DNA of 64,000 nucleotides from Cannabis sativa (Eukaryota; Streptophyta; Magnoliopsida; Rosales; Cannabaceae): the NCBI RefSeq assembly GCF_029168945.1, contig NC_083603.1:52524406-52588405 (forward strand), read 5' to 3'. Within the stretch, counting starts at the first letter, position 1. Each line of letters starts with the position of its first letter. This document shows, one piece after another, positions 1 through 12,098 of the stretch. The notes under the pieces are model-generated. The model did not search any database. It had not been told where the DNA came from and saw only the letters and a list, made by a program, of their open reading frames with translations. A program made the position numbers and the translations under genes.

Positions 1-311
1 ATAAAATCATGCAAAACATACTAAAGGGGTATTTTTGGGACATTCTAAATTCCCGGCCATTCCCGACATTCCCAATGTCTAAAACCCGTCCCCAAAATAC
101 TAACATACTAAGTTGTGATTTCTACTGAGCCAAACGCCGCGTTCCAAAATACCGGACACCGGAAATGCGAAATATAAAAACTGCTGATGACATAAATATG
201 CATATCTGAATTCCGTAAATAACAATGATAAATTATTTAAATAGCTATAAATAATTTCCTGATTAATCATAAATAACTGCTAATTTCCAAATTAACTAAG
301 CGGGCTTTACA
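1..311 (-). repeat. Element A 3' LTR (partial)
   Basis: Near-identical to the end of the complete LTR at 15398-17623, with few substitutions (for example G against A around 171). On the minus strand the LTR begins TGTAAAGCCCGC at 311. The remaining ~1.9 kb lies beyond the window edge. Confidence 0.93.
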
Positions 312-3300
312 ACTATCCCCCCCTTAAAAAGGATTTCGTCCCCGAAATCTAACCTGAATAACTCTGGATATTGAGCTCGCATATCTGATTCTAGCTCCCA
401 GGTGGCTTCTTCCACCTTACTGTTTCTCCAGAGAACCTTGACCAACGCTATGGTCTTATTCCGAAGGACTTTATCCTTTCTATCCAGGATCTGCACTGGC
501 TGTTCCTCGTAGGACATATCTGACTGAAGCTGAAGGCTCTCATAACTGAGTATGTGAGAGGGGTCTGAAACGTATTTTCTCAACATTGAGACATGAAATA
601 CGTTGTGCACTGCTGATAAAGCTGGAGGCAATGCTAACCGATATGCCACTTGACCTATCTTCTCGAGAATCTCGAAAGGTCCAGTAAATCTAGGGCATAA
701 CTTGCCTCTTTTCCCGAAACGTTTAATCCCCTTCATCGGAGATACTCGCAAAAACACATGGTCCCCTACTCGGAACTCAACATCTCGACGTTTCGGATCT
801 GCGTAACTCTTCTGTCTGCTCTGGGAGGCAAGCATTCTAGCTTTAATCTTCTCTATTGCCTCATTGGTCCGCTGAACTGACTCCGGACCTAGATATTTCC
901 TCTCCCCTGTCTCATCCCAGTGGATAGGGGATCTACATTTTCTACCGTACAACAGTTCATAGGGTGCCATCCCTATCGTACTCTGATAACTGTTGTTATA
1001 TGAGAACTCTACTAACGGTAGGTATTTATTCCATGAACCCTCAAAGTCCATAACACAGGCTCTCAGCATGTCCTCCAATATCTGAATTGTCCTTTCGGAC
1101 TGACCATCTGTCTGAGGATGGAATGCTGTACTGAATTTTAGCTTTGTACCCATTGCCCGTTGCAAACTTTGCCAAAATTTGGAGGTGAATTTCGGATCCC
1201 TGTCCGAAACTATAGACTTCGGTACCCCATGAAGTCTCACTATCTCCCTGACATATAACTCTGCCAACTGATCCACTGTAAACGTCGTTCTGACCGGCAG
1301 AAAATGAGCAGATTTCGTAAATCGGTCCACCACTACCCAGATGGAATCATACATACCCGTGGTCCTAGGTAACCCGACCACAAAATCCATAGTAATATCC
1401 TCCCATTTCCATTCTGGTAGGGTTAGAGGCTGTAACAACCCTGCTGGTCTCTGATGTTCAGCCTTGATCTGCTGACACGTGAGGCATCTCGATACGAATT
1501 CTACCAAATTCTTCTTCATACCGTTCCACCAGAAGTACGGTTTCAAGTCTTGGTACATCTTGGTGGTGCCGGGATGCAGAGAATATGGAGTAGAATGAGC
1601 CTCCTCAAATATCTCGTTCCTCAAGTCCACACTGTTCGGGACACAAACCCTGGCTTTATACAAAAGCATCCCACTATCTGACACTGAAAAGTCCTTGGCT
1701 TGACCAGCCAATACCTCATCTCGGATCTTCACTAACTCCGGATCTGTCGTCTGAGCAACCTTTATTCTTTCTAACAGATCAGATTGCAGCGTTAAGTTGT
1801 GTAGCTGACCTACCACGAACTCAATGCTGGACCTGACCATATCCTCTGCTAGCTGAGGTGAGATCTGAACCATGCTAGCTACCTGCCCGGGCCCCTTTCT
1901 ACTCAGGGCGTCGGCCACTACATTGGCTTTCCCGGGATGGTAAAGGATCTCACAATCGTAATCCTTCACTAATTCCAACCAACGCCTCTGTCTCATGTTC
2001 AAATCTTTCTGAGTAAAGAAATACTTGAGACTCTTATGGTCGGTATAGATCTCGCACTTCTCACCATACAAGTAATGCCGCCAAATCTTCAGTGCAAAAA
2101 CCACTGCGGCCAATTCTAAATCATGAGTCGGGTATCGCTGTTCATAATCCTTTAACTGACGGGAGGCATAAGCGATAACCCGATCGGCTTGCATCAATAC
2201 GCACCCCAAACCCTGTTTGGATGCGTCACAATAGACCACGAACTTCTCCTTGTCCGAAGGCAAAGCTAGCACCGGAGCAGTAATCAATCTCTGTTTCAGC
2301 TCCTGAAAACTAGCTTCGCATTTATCTGTCCAGATAAATCGCTGATTCTTCCTTGTAAGCTCGGTTAGGGGCATTGAAATTTTAGAGAACCCCTCCACGA
2401 ACCTACGATAGTACCCAGCTAATCCCAAGAAGCTTCTGATTTCTGTCACTGTCTTCGGTCTCGGCCAATCCCTGACGGATTCGATCTTCCCGGGATCCAC
2501 CTTGATCCCATCTTTACTCACAATGTGCCCTAGGAAGGACACCTGAGACAACCAGAACTCACATTTCTTGAACTTGGCGTAGAGTCTATGTTCTCGAAGT
2601 CGTTGCAGTACCATCTGAAGATGTAACTCATGCTCCTCTTCTGACTGAGAGTACACGAGGATGTCGTCGATAAACACAATTACACAGATATCGAGGAAAT
2701 CCTTGAATACTCTATTCATCAGGTCCATAAATGCTGCAGGAGCATTGGTTAGTCCGAATGACATAACCAGGAACTCGTAGTGTCCATACCTAGTGCGGAA
2801 AGCCGTCTTTGGAATGTCCTCCTCTCGGATCCTCAACTGATGATAACCCGAACGGAGGTCAATCTTAGAAAAGACCGTCTTCCCCTGAAGCTGATCGAAC
2901 AAGTCATCGATCCTAGGTAATGGATATTTATTCTTCACCGTCAGCTTGTTCAACTCTCTGTAGTCGATGCACATCCTCATAGAGCCATCCTTCTTCTTCA
3001 CGAACAAAACCGGGGCTCCCCAAGGTGACACACTGGGCCGAATGAACCCTATGTCAAGCAACCCCTGGAGCTGAATCTTTAACTCCTTAAGTTCAGCTGG
3101 AGCCATCCTATACGGGGCTTTAGAAACCGGATCCACCCGTGGTGCCAAGTCAATCACGAAGTCAATCTCCCGCTGAGGTGGTAACCCTGGAAGTTCTTCG
3201 GGAAAAACGTCCAAAAATTCCCGAACCACGCTGATGTCCTCTGGCCGAATGGTGTCTGGCCGAGTGGTGTCCACCACCACGGCCAGAAACCCTAAGCACC

Positions 3301-3670
3301 CACCGTGCAATAATTCCCTCGCTGACATAGCCGAGATCACCGGGATCCGAGATCCCTGAACCGAACCCACAAATACGAACGGTTCTTCACTCTCTGGTTG
3401 GAAGACCACCATCTTCCTCTTGCAATCAATGCTCGCCGAATATTTAGATAGGAAATCCATTCCTAAAATAATATCAAATTCGACTAAGCTCATCTCTATC
3501 AGATCAGCGCTCCACTCTCTACCATCTATCCTGATCGGCATAGACCTAATCCACCTATTGGAGATAACCAATTCTCCGCTGTAATGTGGTTCCAAACCCC
3601 GACTCATATCTATCAAAGGGTCTACCCAACTTACTAAAGACTCGGCCGCCACATAAGAACGTGTAGCCCC
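296..3670 (-). CDS. Element A pol polyprotein (protease-RT-RNase H-integrase-chromodomain), 5' end broken
   Basis: A single frame of about 1118 codons on the minus strand. There is no ATG at its upstream end (first codons GTG GCG GCC), so it is a continuation of gag-pol and not an independent gene. Visible in order: the rest of the aspartic protease with the ILGMDFL strand; RT with FIDDILVYS as catalytic box; RNase H with [11 protein letters not shown] and TDHKSLKYF; integrase zinc finger (HPGTTKMY followed by CLTCQQIK); catalytic core with [15 protein letters not shown] and [10 protein letters not shown]; and a C-terminal chromodomain-like segment containing [11 protein letters not shown]. 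The frame itself is clean, which suggests limited age. Production of the polyprotein would be blocked by the stop at 3671-3673, just upstream in the protease active site. The reading frame ends at a stop at 296-298, just inside the 3' LTR. Confidence 0.93.
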   Translation of the reverse strand, partial: GATRSYVAAESLVSWVDPLIDMSRGLEPHYSGELVISNRWIRSMPIRIDGREWSADLIEMSLVEFDIILGMDFLSKYSASIDCKRKMVVFQPESEEPFVFVGSVQGSRIPVISAMSARELLHGGCLGFLAVVVDTTRPDTIRPEDISVVREFLDVFPEELPGLPPQREIDFVIDLAPRVDPVSKAPYRMAPAELKELKIQLQGLLDIGFIRPSVSPWGAPVLFVKKKDGSMRMCIDYRELNKLTVKNKYPLPRIDDLFDQLQGKTVFSKIDLRSGYHQLRIREEDIPKTAFRTRYGHYEFLVMSFGLTNAPAAFMDLMNRVFKDFLDICVIVFIDDILVYSQSEEEHELHLQMVLQRLREHRLYAKFKKCEFWLSQVSFLGHIVSKDGIKVDPGKIESVRDWPRPKTVTEIRSFLGLAGYYRRFVEGFSKISMPLTELTRKNQRFIWTDKCEASFQELKQRLITAPVLALPSDKEKFVVYCDASKQGLGCVLMQADRVIAYASRQLKDYEQRYPTHDLELAAVVFALKIWRHYLYGEKCEIYTDHKSLKYFFTQKDLNMRQRRWLELVKDYDCEILYHPGKANVVADALSRKGPGQVASMVQISPQLAEDMVRSSIEFVVGQLHNLTLQSDLLERIKVAQTTDPELVKIRDEVLAGQAKDFSVSDSGMLLYKARVCVPNSVDLRNEIFEEAHSTPYSLHPGTTKMYQDLKPYFWWNGMKKNLVEFVSRCLTCQQIKAEHQRPAGLLQPLTLPEWKWEDITMDFVVGLPRTTGMYDSIWVVVDRFTKSAHFLPVRTTFTVDQLAELYVREIVRLHGVPKSIVSDRDPKFTSKFWQSLQRAMGTKLKFSTAFHPQTDGQSERTIQILEDMLRACVMDFEGSWNKYLPLVEFSYNNSYQSTIGMAPYELLYGRKCRSPIHWDETGERKYLGPESVQRTNEAIEKIKARMLASQSRQKSYADPKRRDVEFRVGDHVFLRVSPMKGIKRFGKRGKLCPRFTGPFEILEKIGQVAYRLALPPALSAVHNVFHVSMLRKYVSDPSHILSYESLQLQSDMSYEEQPVQILDRKDKVLRNKTIALVKVLWRNSKVEEATWELESDMRAQYPELFRLDFGDEILFKGGIVVKPA
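312..325 (-). other. Element A polypurine tract
   Basis: On the minus strand the purine run AAGGGGGGATAGT abuts the 3' LTR start at 311. This is the expected position for the plus-strand DNA primer of reverse transcription. Confidence 0.8.
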
Positions 3671-3881
3671 TTAATCAAACAAAGACCGAATAAAACGAGT
3701 CGTTAATAAGAATCTGACCTGTAACAACTGATGGGCTGGCATCTGCATCAGCCTGCGTGATCGCGAATACCCTGGCTGGAGTGGGCATCGCTGGAGCTCT
3801 CGGTGCCTCTGGCCGGAGCTGGGGACATTCCCTCTTGAAGTGCCCGGGCATGCCACAATGAAAGCATCCCTGCCCCTTGCA
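3671..3881 (-). pseudogene. Element A gag C-terminus (CCHC zinc knuckle) and start of protease, broken
   Basis: On the minus strand this encodes the nucleocapsid knuckle CFHCGMPGHFKREC (CX2CX4HX4C), then a Pro/Ala-rich linker and the first protease strands. The catalytic aspartate codon GAT (3674-3676) is followed directly by TAA (3671-3673) where family members carry DSG or DTG, so the active-site Ser/Thr codon is a stop. A one-base frame difference also lies a few codons upstream, in the run around 3678-3690. The piece is separated from the rest of gag (13984 on) by element B. Confidence 0.85.
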
Positions 3882-3886
3882 CTCTC
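3882..3886. repeat. Target-site duplication CTCTC of element B (left copy)
   Basis: CTCTC abuts the LTR terminus TGTTGG at 3887. The same five bases abut the other LTR end at 13979-13983. Both lie in the gag reading frame of element A. Confidence 0.95.
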
Positions 3887-5778
3887 TGTTGGTTATTATT
3901 TTACCAGGATCTTAGATCTACTCACAAGTATGTTTATTAACATCCTAAATATGAACTTTCTAAAACGATAAATTAAACACATATAAAGTTTAAGAAACCT
4001 TACATTGGGTGCAGCGGAATTATAATGACTCCTTCCGTTCAGATCTCTAACCCTTGATTCCTTTCTGTAGCAGAGTATTATCAAGATCTGAACCTGGATC
4101 TTCTTCTCTGAATCCTTGATGCTGAATCTCCTTTGCTGTTGATCTTTCTTCACAATCTTCCTCACTATGATTGAGGTATTGCTTGATGTGTGTGGGCACT
4201 ACTCTAATCACTAAGAGAGGTTCGAAATTTTGAGGAAGAAAAGAGAGAGAGAGTGGCGGCTAGAGAAGAGAGTGGAGGCTCAGGTTTTTCTGATTCAGAA
4301 AGTGTAATTTTGCTGAAGCCTTCACTATCTATTTATAGCATTCCTTCTAGGGTTTGATTTGAATTATATGGCATTAAAATAATGAAAAAATCATTTAAAA
4401 AAGATAACATAAGTGGCCGGCCCTAGGCTTGGTGGACTGGGCCTTGATTTTTGCAATTTTGCAATTTTACCACTTTTGTATCTGATTTTCTGAAAAATGC
4501 CAATTTCCTAATTCAATCATTTAAATGCCAATTCTAACTATTTAATAACTATAAATAATTATTAAATAATATTGTCATTTATCATATTTATTAATTGCAC
4601 CATACAAAGTATCACAATTAACAAATATGCCCCTGTTAACTCTTTCTTTACAATTTCGTCCTTACTTAGTGAAAATTTCACAAATAGACATAGTCTAATT
4701 TGTGAATTATAATTGATTAATCAAAACCAATTACATGAGTCTTACAAGCAATATTATCTCAACTAGTGGGGGGACCATGGGTCTATATAACCGAGCTTCC
4801 AATAAGTAGATCAAGAATTTAGTACTAAAATTCACTAACTTATTAATTCTTCGTTGAATCCACGCATAGAACTTAGAATTGCACTCTCAGTATATAGAAT
4901 GCTCTATATGTTCCACCATATAGACACATCATTAGTTATCCATTGTTATAATCCTAATTTGATCAATGATCCTCTATATGAATGATCTACATAGTAAAGG
5001 GATTAAATTACCGTAACACCCTACCATGTATTTTATCCTTAAAACACTTGACCCCGTATAAATGATATTTCAGCTTATGTGAAATGAGATCTCCACCATT
5101 TATTTTCGTTTGGCCAAGCTCGAAGGAAATCATCCTTTGCTTACTATTTGCCGTATAGAAGCTATAGATTCCATGTTTATGCTAGCGCTCCCACTCAATT
5201 GCACTACCGTGTTCCCAAAATGTACGTATCACCCTGACCTAAAAGTAGGCTTAACTAACAAATCAAAGAACACGAATAGCCTTTCAAGATTGAGCCTAAT
5301 CATAACGGGATTAAGATCATTTGATCTAGGATCAACTTGGCGATATTGACTTGAATAGATTTTACGGTAACTTTTATTAAATCTAAATCAAAGTTCAATA
5401 TCGGTCCCTTCCAATGCATACTCCATGCATCCAACCTGAGCTTTACTTTAACCAATGTTCTGGAAAGAACATAGTATTTCTCCAAATACAAGTAAACTCT
5501 TGTTGTAGATTATCATATCAGTAAAACCCTGTGTCTGATAAATCTAGGAAACTTTATTCACATAGTCATGTTTACTTTCCAATGTGATGACAGCACAATA
5601 AACATGATCAAGTATGTGAAAAGGGTTTAAGATGAATTTATAAATCAATTAGACAAGCAATTGATAAAGTGAGCCAAAACATACACAAATGAATGAAAAA
5701 TACTTCTGTTTCTTTATTGATGTTGAATAAAATAGATTACATTGAAACGGAGTTTTATTTAGGGCATAAAACCTAACA
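3887..5778 (-). repeat. Element B 3' LTR
   Basis: 1892 bp; on the minus strand it starts TGTTAGGTTTTATGCCC and ends CCAACA. The length equals the 5' LTR of sister element C (43851-45742). Confidence 0.95.
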
Positions 5779-5791
5779 AACTCCCACTTGC
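5779..5791 (-). other. Element B polypurine tract
   Basis: Minus strand GCAAGTGGGAGTT directly abuts the 3' LTR. The same tract precedes the 3' LTRs of C (52048) and D (55648). Confidence 0.8.
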
Positions 5792-5807
5792 ACTAATATA
5801 AAACTAA

Positions 5808-8800
5808 TTAGTACATATCAATTAATCCTAAATTCTGACGGTGCTTTTCAAAGGCTGTCACGGCCAAGACTTTGGTAAATGGATCAGCTAGGTTGTCCTC
5901 TGTGTCAACTTTCTCAACTAGTACGTCCCCTCTTGCCACGTATTCTCTGATAATGTGATACTTCCTTTCAATGTGTTTGCTTCTCTTGTGGCTTCGAGGT
6001 TCTTTGCTGTTTGCTATTGCTCCATTGTTATCACGCAGTAGTACCGCAGGCTTTTCCATTCCAGAACAACTCCTATGCTGGTGAAGAACTTTCTTAGCCG
6101 TACAAGTTCTTTGCGGCTTCCTACCGTCGCTATGTATTCGGCTTCCATAGTTGAGTCCGATATTGCGGTTTGTTTAGCACTTCTCCAAACCACCGCTCCA
6201 CCCCCAAGAGTAAACACCATCCCGTATGTTGATTTCCCGTCTTCAAGACTTGCTCGGAAATCCTGAATCGTTGTAGCCTATGGGATTTAAAGCACCACCC
6301 TTGTAGACTAACACAAGATTCCTTGTACTCTTTAAGTATTTCGTAATATACTTAATCGCATTCCAATGTTCTTGTCCCGGATTAGATCGATACTCGCTCA
6401 CGATTCCAACAAGCATACCGTATGTCGTGTCTAGTGCATAACATTGCATACATTAGACTTCCAACCGCAGAGGCATAGGGAATTTTCGCCATGTCCTCTA
6501 TCTCGAGGATCAGCCTGGATCGTTCCTTAGATAGACGAATACCATATCTAAGGCATGTTTGCCCCATTGGTGTTGCTCATGGAGAATCTCTCTAAGACTT
6601 TGTCCATGTAGGTCGTTTGAGAGAGAGCAAGAGATCCGTTCTTCCGGTTTCTTATAATCTGAATACCAAGAACATAGGCTGCTTCACCCAAATCTTTCAT
6701 ATCGAATTGAGTGTTGAGCCATTCCTTAATGTGAGTCATTTTCTTGACATTGTTTCCAATGATCAAAATGTCATCAACATAAAGGACCAGGAATACTACT
6801 ATTTGGTCTTCCTTGAGTTGGTAAACACAAGGTTCATCTTCATTCTGAAGAAAGCCGTAGGTTTTGATGATTTCATCAAACCTCTTGTTCCATGAGCGAG
6901 AAGCTTGCTTCGAGTCCATAGATAGACCTGTTTAACTTGCAAACTTTCTTTTCTTGCCCTGTGAAGAACATAACCTTCGGTTGCTCCATATAGATGGTTT
7001 CTTCAAGTACCCCATTAAGGAAGGCAGTCTTGACATCCATTTGCCGTATTTCATAATCGAAAGCAGCAGCCTATGGAGAGAAGAATTCGGATGGATTTGA
7101 GCATGGCAACAGACTAAAAGTTTCCTCATAGTCCACGCCTTCTCTTTGGGTATAACCCTTGGCTACAAGTCTAGCTTTGAAAGTTTCGACTTCGCCTCCA
7201 GCTCCTCTTTTCTTCTTGTAAACCCACTTGCATCCTATCGGATGATAGTCGTCAGGTGCGTCTACATATTCCCGTACTTTGTTCTTTTTCATGGAATCCA
7301 TTTCGAATCCATTCCGCCGACCATCGTTTCCGTTGCGGACTAGCCATTGCCTGTTTATAAGTTAATGGATCGTCATCAATACCGTCACCTACGACCATAT
7401 TGATTTCACCATCCAAGCCATAACGAGCAGGTTTTGTTGAAACTCTCCCACTACGACGAGGTATGGTTGTCTTCTCGAATGTAAACTTTAGTAGTAGATT
7501 TCTCGGTTGTTCAACCGAGGGAGTGAGATCGTCTTCTTCACGAGTGGAAGAGGACGGAACATTGGAAGGACTTATATCTGATAGCAATTCCTCTAGAACA
7601 ACTTTACTTTTCGGTTTGTAGTCTTTAATATAGTTCTCTTCAAGGAAAGTAGCATTTGTGGAAACAAACACTTTATTATCCTTGTGACTATAAAATAGTC
7701 CACCCCTAGTCTCTTTAGAATTTCCAACAAACATGCATACTTCGGTACGTGATTCAAGTTTGCCTTCTTTCTTTCTTAAGACATGAGCAGGGGCACCCCC
7801 AAATTCCGTAATGGCGCAAACTAGGTGTTCGACCATTCCAAAGTTCGACGGTGTCTTAGGACCGCTTTAGATGGAACAACATTTAAAATGTCATTTGCCA
7901 TCCGTATAGCATATCCCCGTAAGGACGTAGACGTAGTTGAATAACTCAAAGCATAGACCTAACCATTTCCAAAAGAGTGCGATTTCTTCTTTCGCAACTC
8001 CATTTTGTTGTGGAGTAGCCGCGTGTATTGGGATTCAATTCCAAGTTCAATTAAATGATCTTTGAACCGCATATCCATATATTCTCCACCCCTATCGCCC
8101 GCAAGATCTTTAATGATTTACCTAATTGGTTTTGGGCCAAAGCATGAAATTCTTGAAACTTTTCAAACGTTTCGCATTTCTTTTGCATTAGGTAAAGAAA
8201 ACTATATCTAGAGAAATCGTCAATGAAAGTGACAAAATACTCATAACCACCTCGGGCTTTGACATTCAAAGGTCCGTACATCGAATGCACTAACCCTGAG
8301 GGATTTTGGCACGCTCTCCCTTTGCAGAAAGAACGTTTAGTCATTTTTCCTTCTAGGCGGGACTCGCATACCGCGGTTCACCTAGGACGACATTTTTTAA
8401 TGGACCGTCTTTGGTGAGCCTATTGAGTCTATCAAAGCCTATATGACCTAAACGTAAATGCCATAGATAAGTTTGATCATCATTATCAATCTCTTTTCTT
8501 TTTAGGTTTCTAGGTCTAGCTACACTGAAAAGTTCACTATTTAGTGAGATTTGAGTACTCGGTCTTAAAACATAAAGCCCTTGTTCCATTATAGCAACAC
8601 ATATTTGAAATCCATTACGAGAAATTGAACAATTTGTACTTGAAAAATTCAATATATAAGATTGTGTTTGCAAACATGAGACACTAATCAAGTTTCTACT
8701 AAAGTTTGGAATAAATAAAACATTTTCTAAAATTAAAAATCTTTGTTGAAACTTGATGCGGGCTTTTCCTCTAGCTTTGACCGATACTAATTCGCCATTG

Positions 8801-8950
8801 CCAACTTTAAGATGTAACTCTCCTGGAAGTAGATTTTCCCTGTGTTTCAAGCAACCGCAAGTGAAGAACATACATGGTTAGTAGACCCAGAATCAACAAT
8901 CCAGATGGATTTGTCGTTCTCTAAAACACATGATTCAAAGACAAAAGCAT
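5808..8950 (-). pseudogene. Element B pol remnants: protease, integrase, reverse transcriptase, RNase H
   Basis: Minus-strand fragments in Copia order. Protease with VDSGSTNHVC (about 8900). Pre-integrase region with YLWHLRLGHIGFDRL (about 8440). Integrase core with FVTFIDDFSRYSF (about 8230). The C-terminal integrase piece with ESRTEVCMFVGNSKETRGG (about 7750). RT with GCKWVYKKK and [21 protein letters not shown] (about 7120-7240) and LYVDDILIIGNN (about 6780), the YVDD box being the polymerase site. RNase H with DSTMEAEYIA, DNNGAIANSKEPRSHKRSKH and DNLADPFTK (5830-6150). The frame changes at least eight times by single-base shifts, so no full polyprotein can be made from this copy as sequenced. 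Some breaks sit at CTG/CAG contexts and could be sequence errors. Confidence 0.9.
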
Positions 8951-9428
8951 TACCTTCGTTTGAATTGTTTAGAAGCCACGGGACATCGTTCTTCATGATG
9001 ACCCTTTCCATTACAATTCGAACATAGAAGATTATGTCCGATAATTGTACTTGAAGAAGCAGTTTTGCTAGATCCTTCATACCTAGTCCTTTTCCTTCGA
9101 TTGTTGATTGCAAACCTGTGGGGACCCATTGCAATCAAGTTCCGTTCATGGGCTCGTAATTCTGTTTCGAGCTTGTCCATGTCGGAGGAGTTAGAATTGT
9201 TGATCATATAAGAGATAACAAATTCATTATACTCCGGAGGAAGACTATTAAGGATAAGTTGGACCCATTGTTCTCTTGATAAATCAATTCCCAGTAGATT
9301 TGCCTTTTGGAATTTCGCATTCATCATCAACGGTGCGAGTTAATGCAACTACCAGGATGCATTTTCACACTATAGAGTTCTTTTGCTAAGATAGTAACTA
9401 AGAGAGGATCGGGGTGTGGGTTATTCAT
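8951..9428 (-). pseudogene. Element B short gag with CCHC zinc knuckle
   Basis: The ATG at 9428 (minus) opens a frame beginning MNNPHPDPLL. It carries the gag helix region SREQWVQLILNSLPPEYNEF and the knuckle CSNCNGKGHHEERC (CX2CX4HX4C). A frame break lies at about 9331-9337. Copia gags normally have roughly 100-130 more residues before this region, so the N-terminal domain is missing. The same short form is present in element C, so the loss predates both insertions. Whether a short gag still functions is not known. Confidence 0.8.
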
Positions 9429-12083
9429 AATGACACTACAACACATCAATAAAACAGAAGTAAGGTTTTGGCTCATAAATTCATACACAATTTAGAAAAT
9501 AGCAAGTAATTACATATGTTATAGAAATACTAAATCTAACATAGTTTATTTTCCAAGGTATTTCAACAAACTGACACAGTGTCCCGTTTAGGCGAGAGTC
9601 AAAGCATCATTCATTGAATAGAGTTGTCAGCTCATCTAAAATGATAAACATTCTAGCAACCTTTTATTCGATCAAGATTTGAATTCAGCGTTGTCCCGTT
9701 TAGGCGAGAGTCAAGGCAATTCTATCTTATGAGCTTCCACCATTGTTTCATAACTTGCAAGTCAAGTATGGTCGCCACCATTAGGGTGATCTATACCATA
9801 CAAAACACTTACAAACTACTTATCATGCGAGGTTAAACGGTGCGAAATTGCTAATGAACGTTCCTCCATTAGGGAGGATTACTCACTAAAACAAACACGG
9901 TGTAAAACCCACAATGGAGATCGAATGTCTCTTGATTAAAAGCTCATTATTTAAAAAAAATATATATATATATGTATTTTGTATAATCATAATATTCGAT
10001 ATTATAATAATGAAAAATTACAAATTAAAGTTGGTTTAATTAAAATCAACTTTAATTAATTTTCAATTATTATTTAAATTTGAAAAATAAATTCAAATAA
10101 ATATCGAATAAGTTCCGTAATATAATAATGAAAAATTAAAAATCAAAATTGATTTAAATAAAAAATCAACTTTAATTAATTTTCAATTATTAATTAAATT
10201 CAAAAATTTGAATTTTAAATGGAACAAATTTGAAAATATCTTGTTTAAGTTGTTTTAGAAAGAATCTAAAAAATCAACTTAAATATCTTTCAAATCAGAT
10301 TTAATTAAATTCAAAATTAAGTTGTAACCACTTAATTTTGTAGATATTTTAAGTTAAATATTCAAAAAAGATATTAACCTAAAAATATCTAAGATATTCC
10401 ATTTTAAGTTAATATTTGAAAAATATCAACTTAAAAAATATCTAAAGAATCTTAATAACCAATTCCTAAAATTCCTCAACTTAATTTAAAATTTTGAATT
10501 CAAAAGATATTCAGATTTAAGTTGGTTAGTTATGTATAACTAAATATCAACTTAAATAGGAATATTTAATGAAAAATTTAAAATAAGTTCCAGAAAGAAT
10601 CTAGATGGTTATAATTCTATATTTAATTAAATACAAGAAAATACATATAGTTTAGCTTAGAATATTAAATTCTTTAAACTATGATTTTCTAAATTAATTT
10701 CAAAATAAATGAAATTAATTATGTTGCTAATTCAATTTTAATTAGGTTAAACTAGTGTAATTAACCCTAGTACAGTCATTCAAATCAGGCAAATGGGCCT
10801 TCACAATTGGGGTAGTTTGTGTGAGGGGGTGCTGGGTTCAGTATGTCGTACCCACTTCTATGGCTCCCAACTCTCACACAAGGCCCAAAAGAGAGGAATT
10901 TAACCTTAATAAGAACAACTGTTATTAATTGAATAGGCCCAAAAGCTAAATGGGCCTAAATAAATCCTATCAATAATTATGATAATTTATTTTAGCAACA
11001 TTAACCTATATGCATCTATAATAAAATTAAACACATAGGCTCACACAGGCACACTTTGGATGGGTCCTATCATGTTGCTAGGTCATACACAGATGAAAGA
11101 AGATTGTAAATTATACCTGTTACAAATTATTATCTTGACCAAGGGAGCCATCAGATCATTAGATCTGGCAAAAGGTAACCATGGCTATTTGCAATCAAGT
11201 AATAATAGGTTTTGAAAACTTACACATAAGTTAAAACACATACTCCTGCAACAGGGTTAGCTGGATAGTTGGAAGTAGGATTTATTTAATTTTTTTTTTT
11301 TTTTTTTTATAATAAATTTCGAATAAATAAATAATTAAATAAAATTTAATATTCAAAAAAAATGATTTCGGAATTAAAAAAAAAAAAATTTCGAAAATTT
11401 AAAAAAAATTTAAAAAATTAAACCTACTTTTTATCTTATATCTATTTAAAATTACATGATTATAAATATCTTATTTTAAATAAGGTCAAAATATCTTTTA
11501 AAATATTTATAAAATCTGACCTTAAATTTAAAAAAAATATAATCAAATTTAAAAATAAGATAGGTTTTTAAGCAAAAAGATAAATACTAATTCTATTCGA
11601 ATTCAAATTACACTAATATCTTGAATTAATTTAAAAAAAAAAAAATAAATAAAATTAATTCAAAATGATAATTAGAATTGAATTAGGAATAGTATTAGTA
11701 TATATACAAAACCATACAAAAATTTGGAAGTTAATTCCATGAAAAGGTATGAAAAATTGAAGAAAAAGGGAAAAAACCGAAACTGTACGGACAGTTCTGC
11801 ATGATCGTTAAAATATCACAGCTCGATTTTGTCAAATCTTCAAAAAATCATAACTAATTCAAATAAAATCCAAATTGAGTTCTGTAAAAGGCTAACTTGC
11901 TTAATTTTTTCCATACTATCCAATAAAAATAATTACAGAATCGAAATCACAATTATTTATCACGAAAATTTAACAAACATCAATCATTCATCAAATAACA
12001 CTCAATACAACATGATACCATCCAAAGAACATACAAACAATCGTTTTAAAGTCCAAATTTCATGTAAGTAAATCAATTACCAT
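9429..12083 (-). other. Element B untranslated leader
   Basis: About 2.65 kb, very AT-rich and without coding potential. It holds conserved islands shared with C, D and F: two copies of CTCTCGCCTAAACGGGACAA (in reverse orientation, about 9580-9600 and 9690-9710), a GC-rich block at about 10795-10895, and the inverted repeat AGATC-ATTA-GATCT at about 11153-11168. Homopolymer runs occur at 11287-11308. Confidence 0.8.
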
Positions 12084-12096
12084 GGCTCTGAGGCCA
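12084..12096 (-). other. Element B primer-binding site
   Basis: Minus strand TGGCCTCAGAGCC, two bases inside the 5' LTR. It fits the initiator-tRNA-Met complement TGGTATCAGAGCC except at positions 4-5 (CC for TA). C, D and F carry the same variant. Confidence 0.7.
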
Positions 12097-12098
12097 GT

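Noticed and set aside
1454..1681. Plus-strand frames opposite Gypsy A pol and opposite Copia gag/pol
   Set aside because: Shadows of the real coding strand.
3896..4165. 89-codon frame at the LTR end (copies at 12149, 45464, 53673)
   Set aside because: Lies in R/U5 of the LTR, has no recognisable motif, and is open only because the copies are near-identical.
5110..5349. A ~79-codon frame antisense to the Copia LTR, open in all seven B/C/D/F LTRs (also 13310, 22024, 37800, 44280, 52489, 56093)
   Set aside because: It starts with TTG rather than ATG, and the LTR copies are too similar for an open frame of this size to mean selection.
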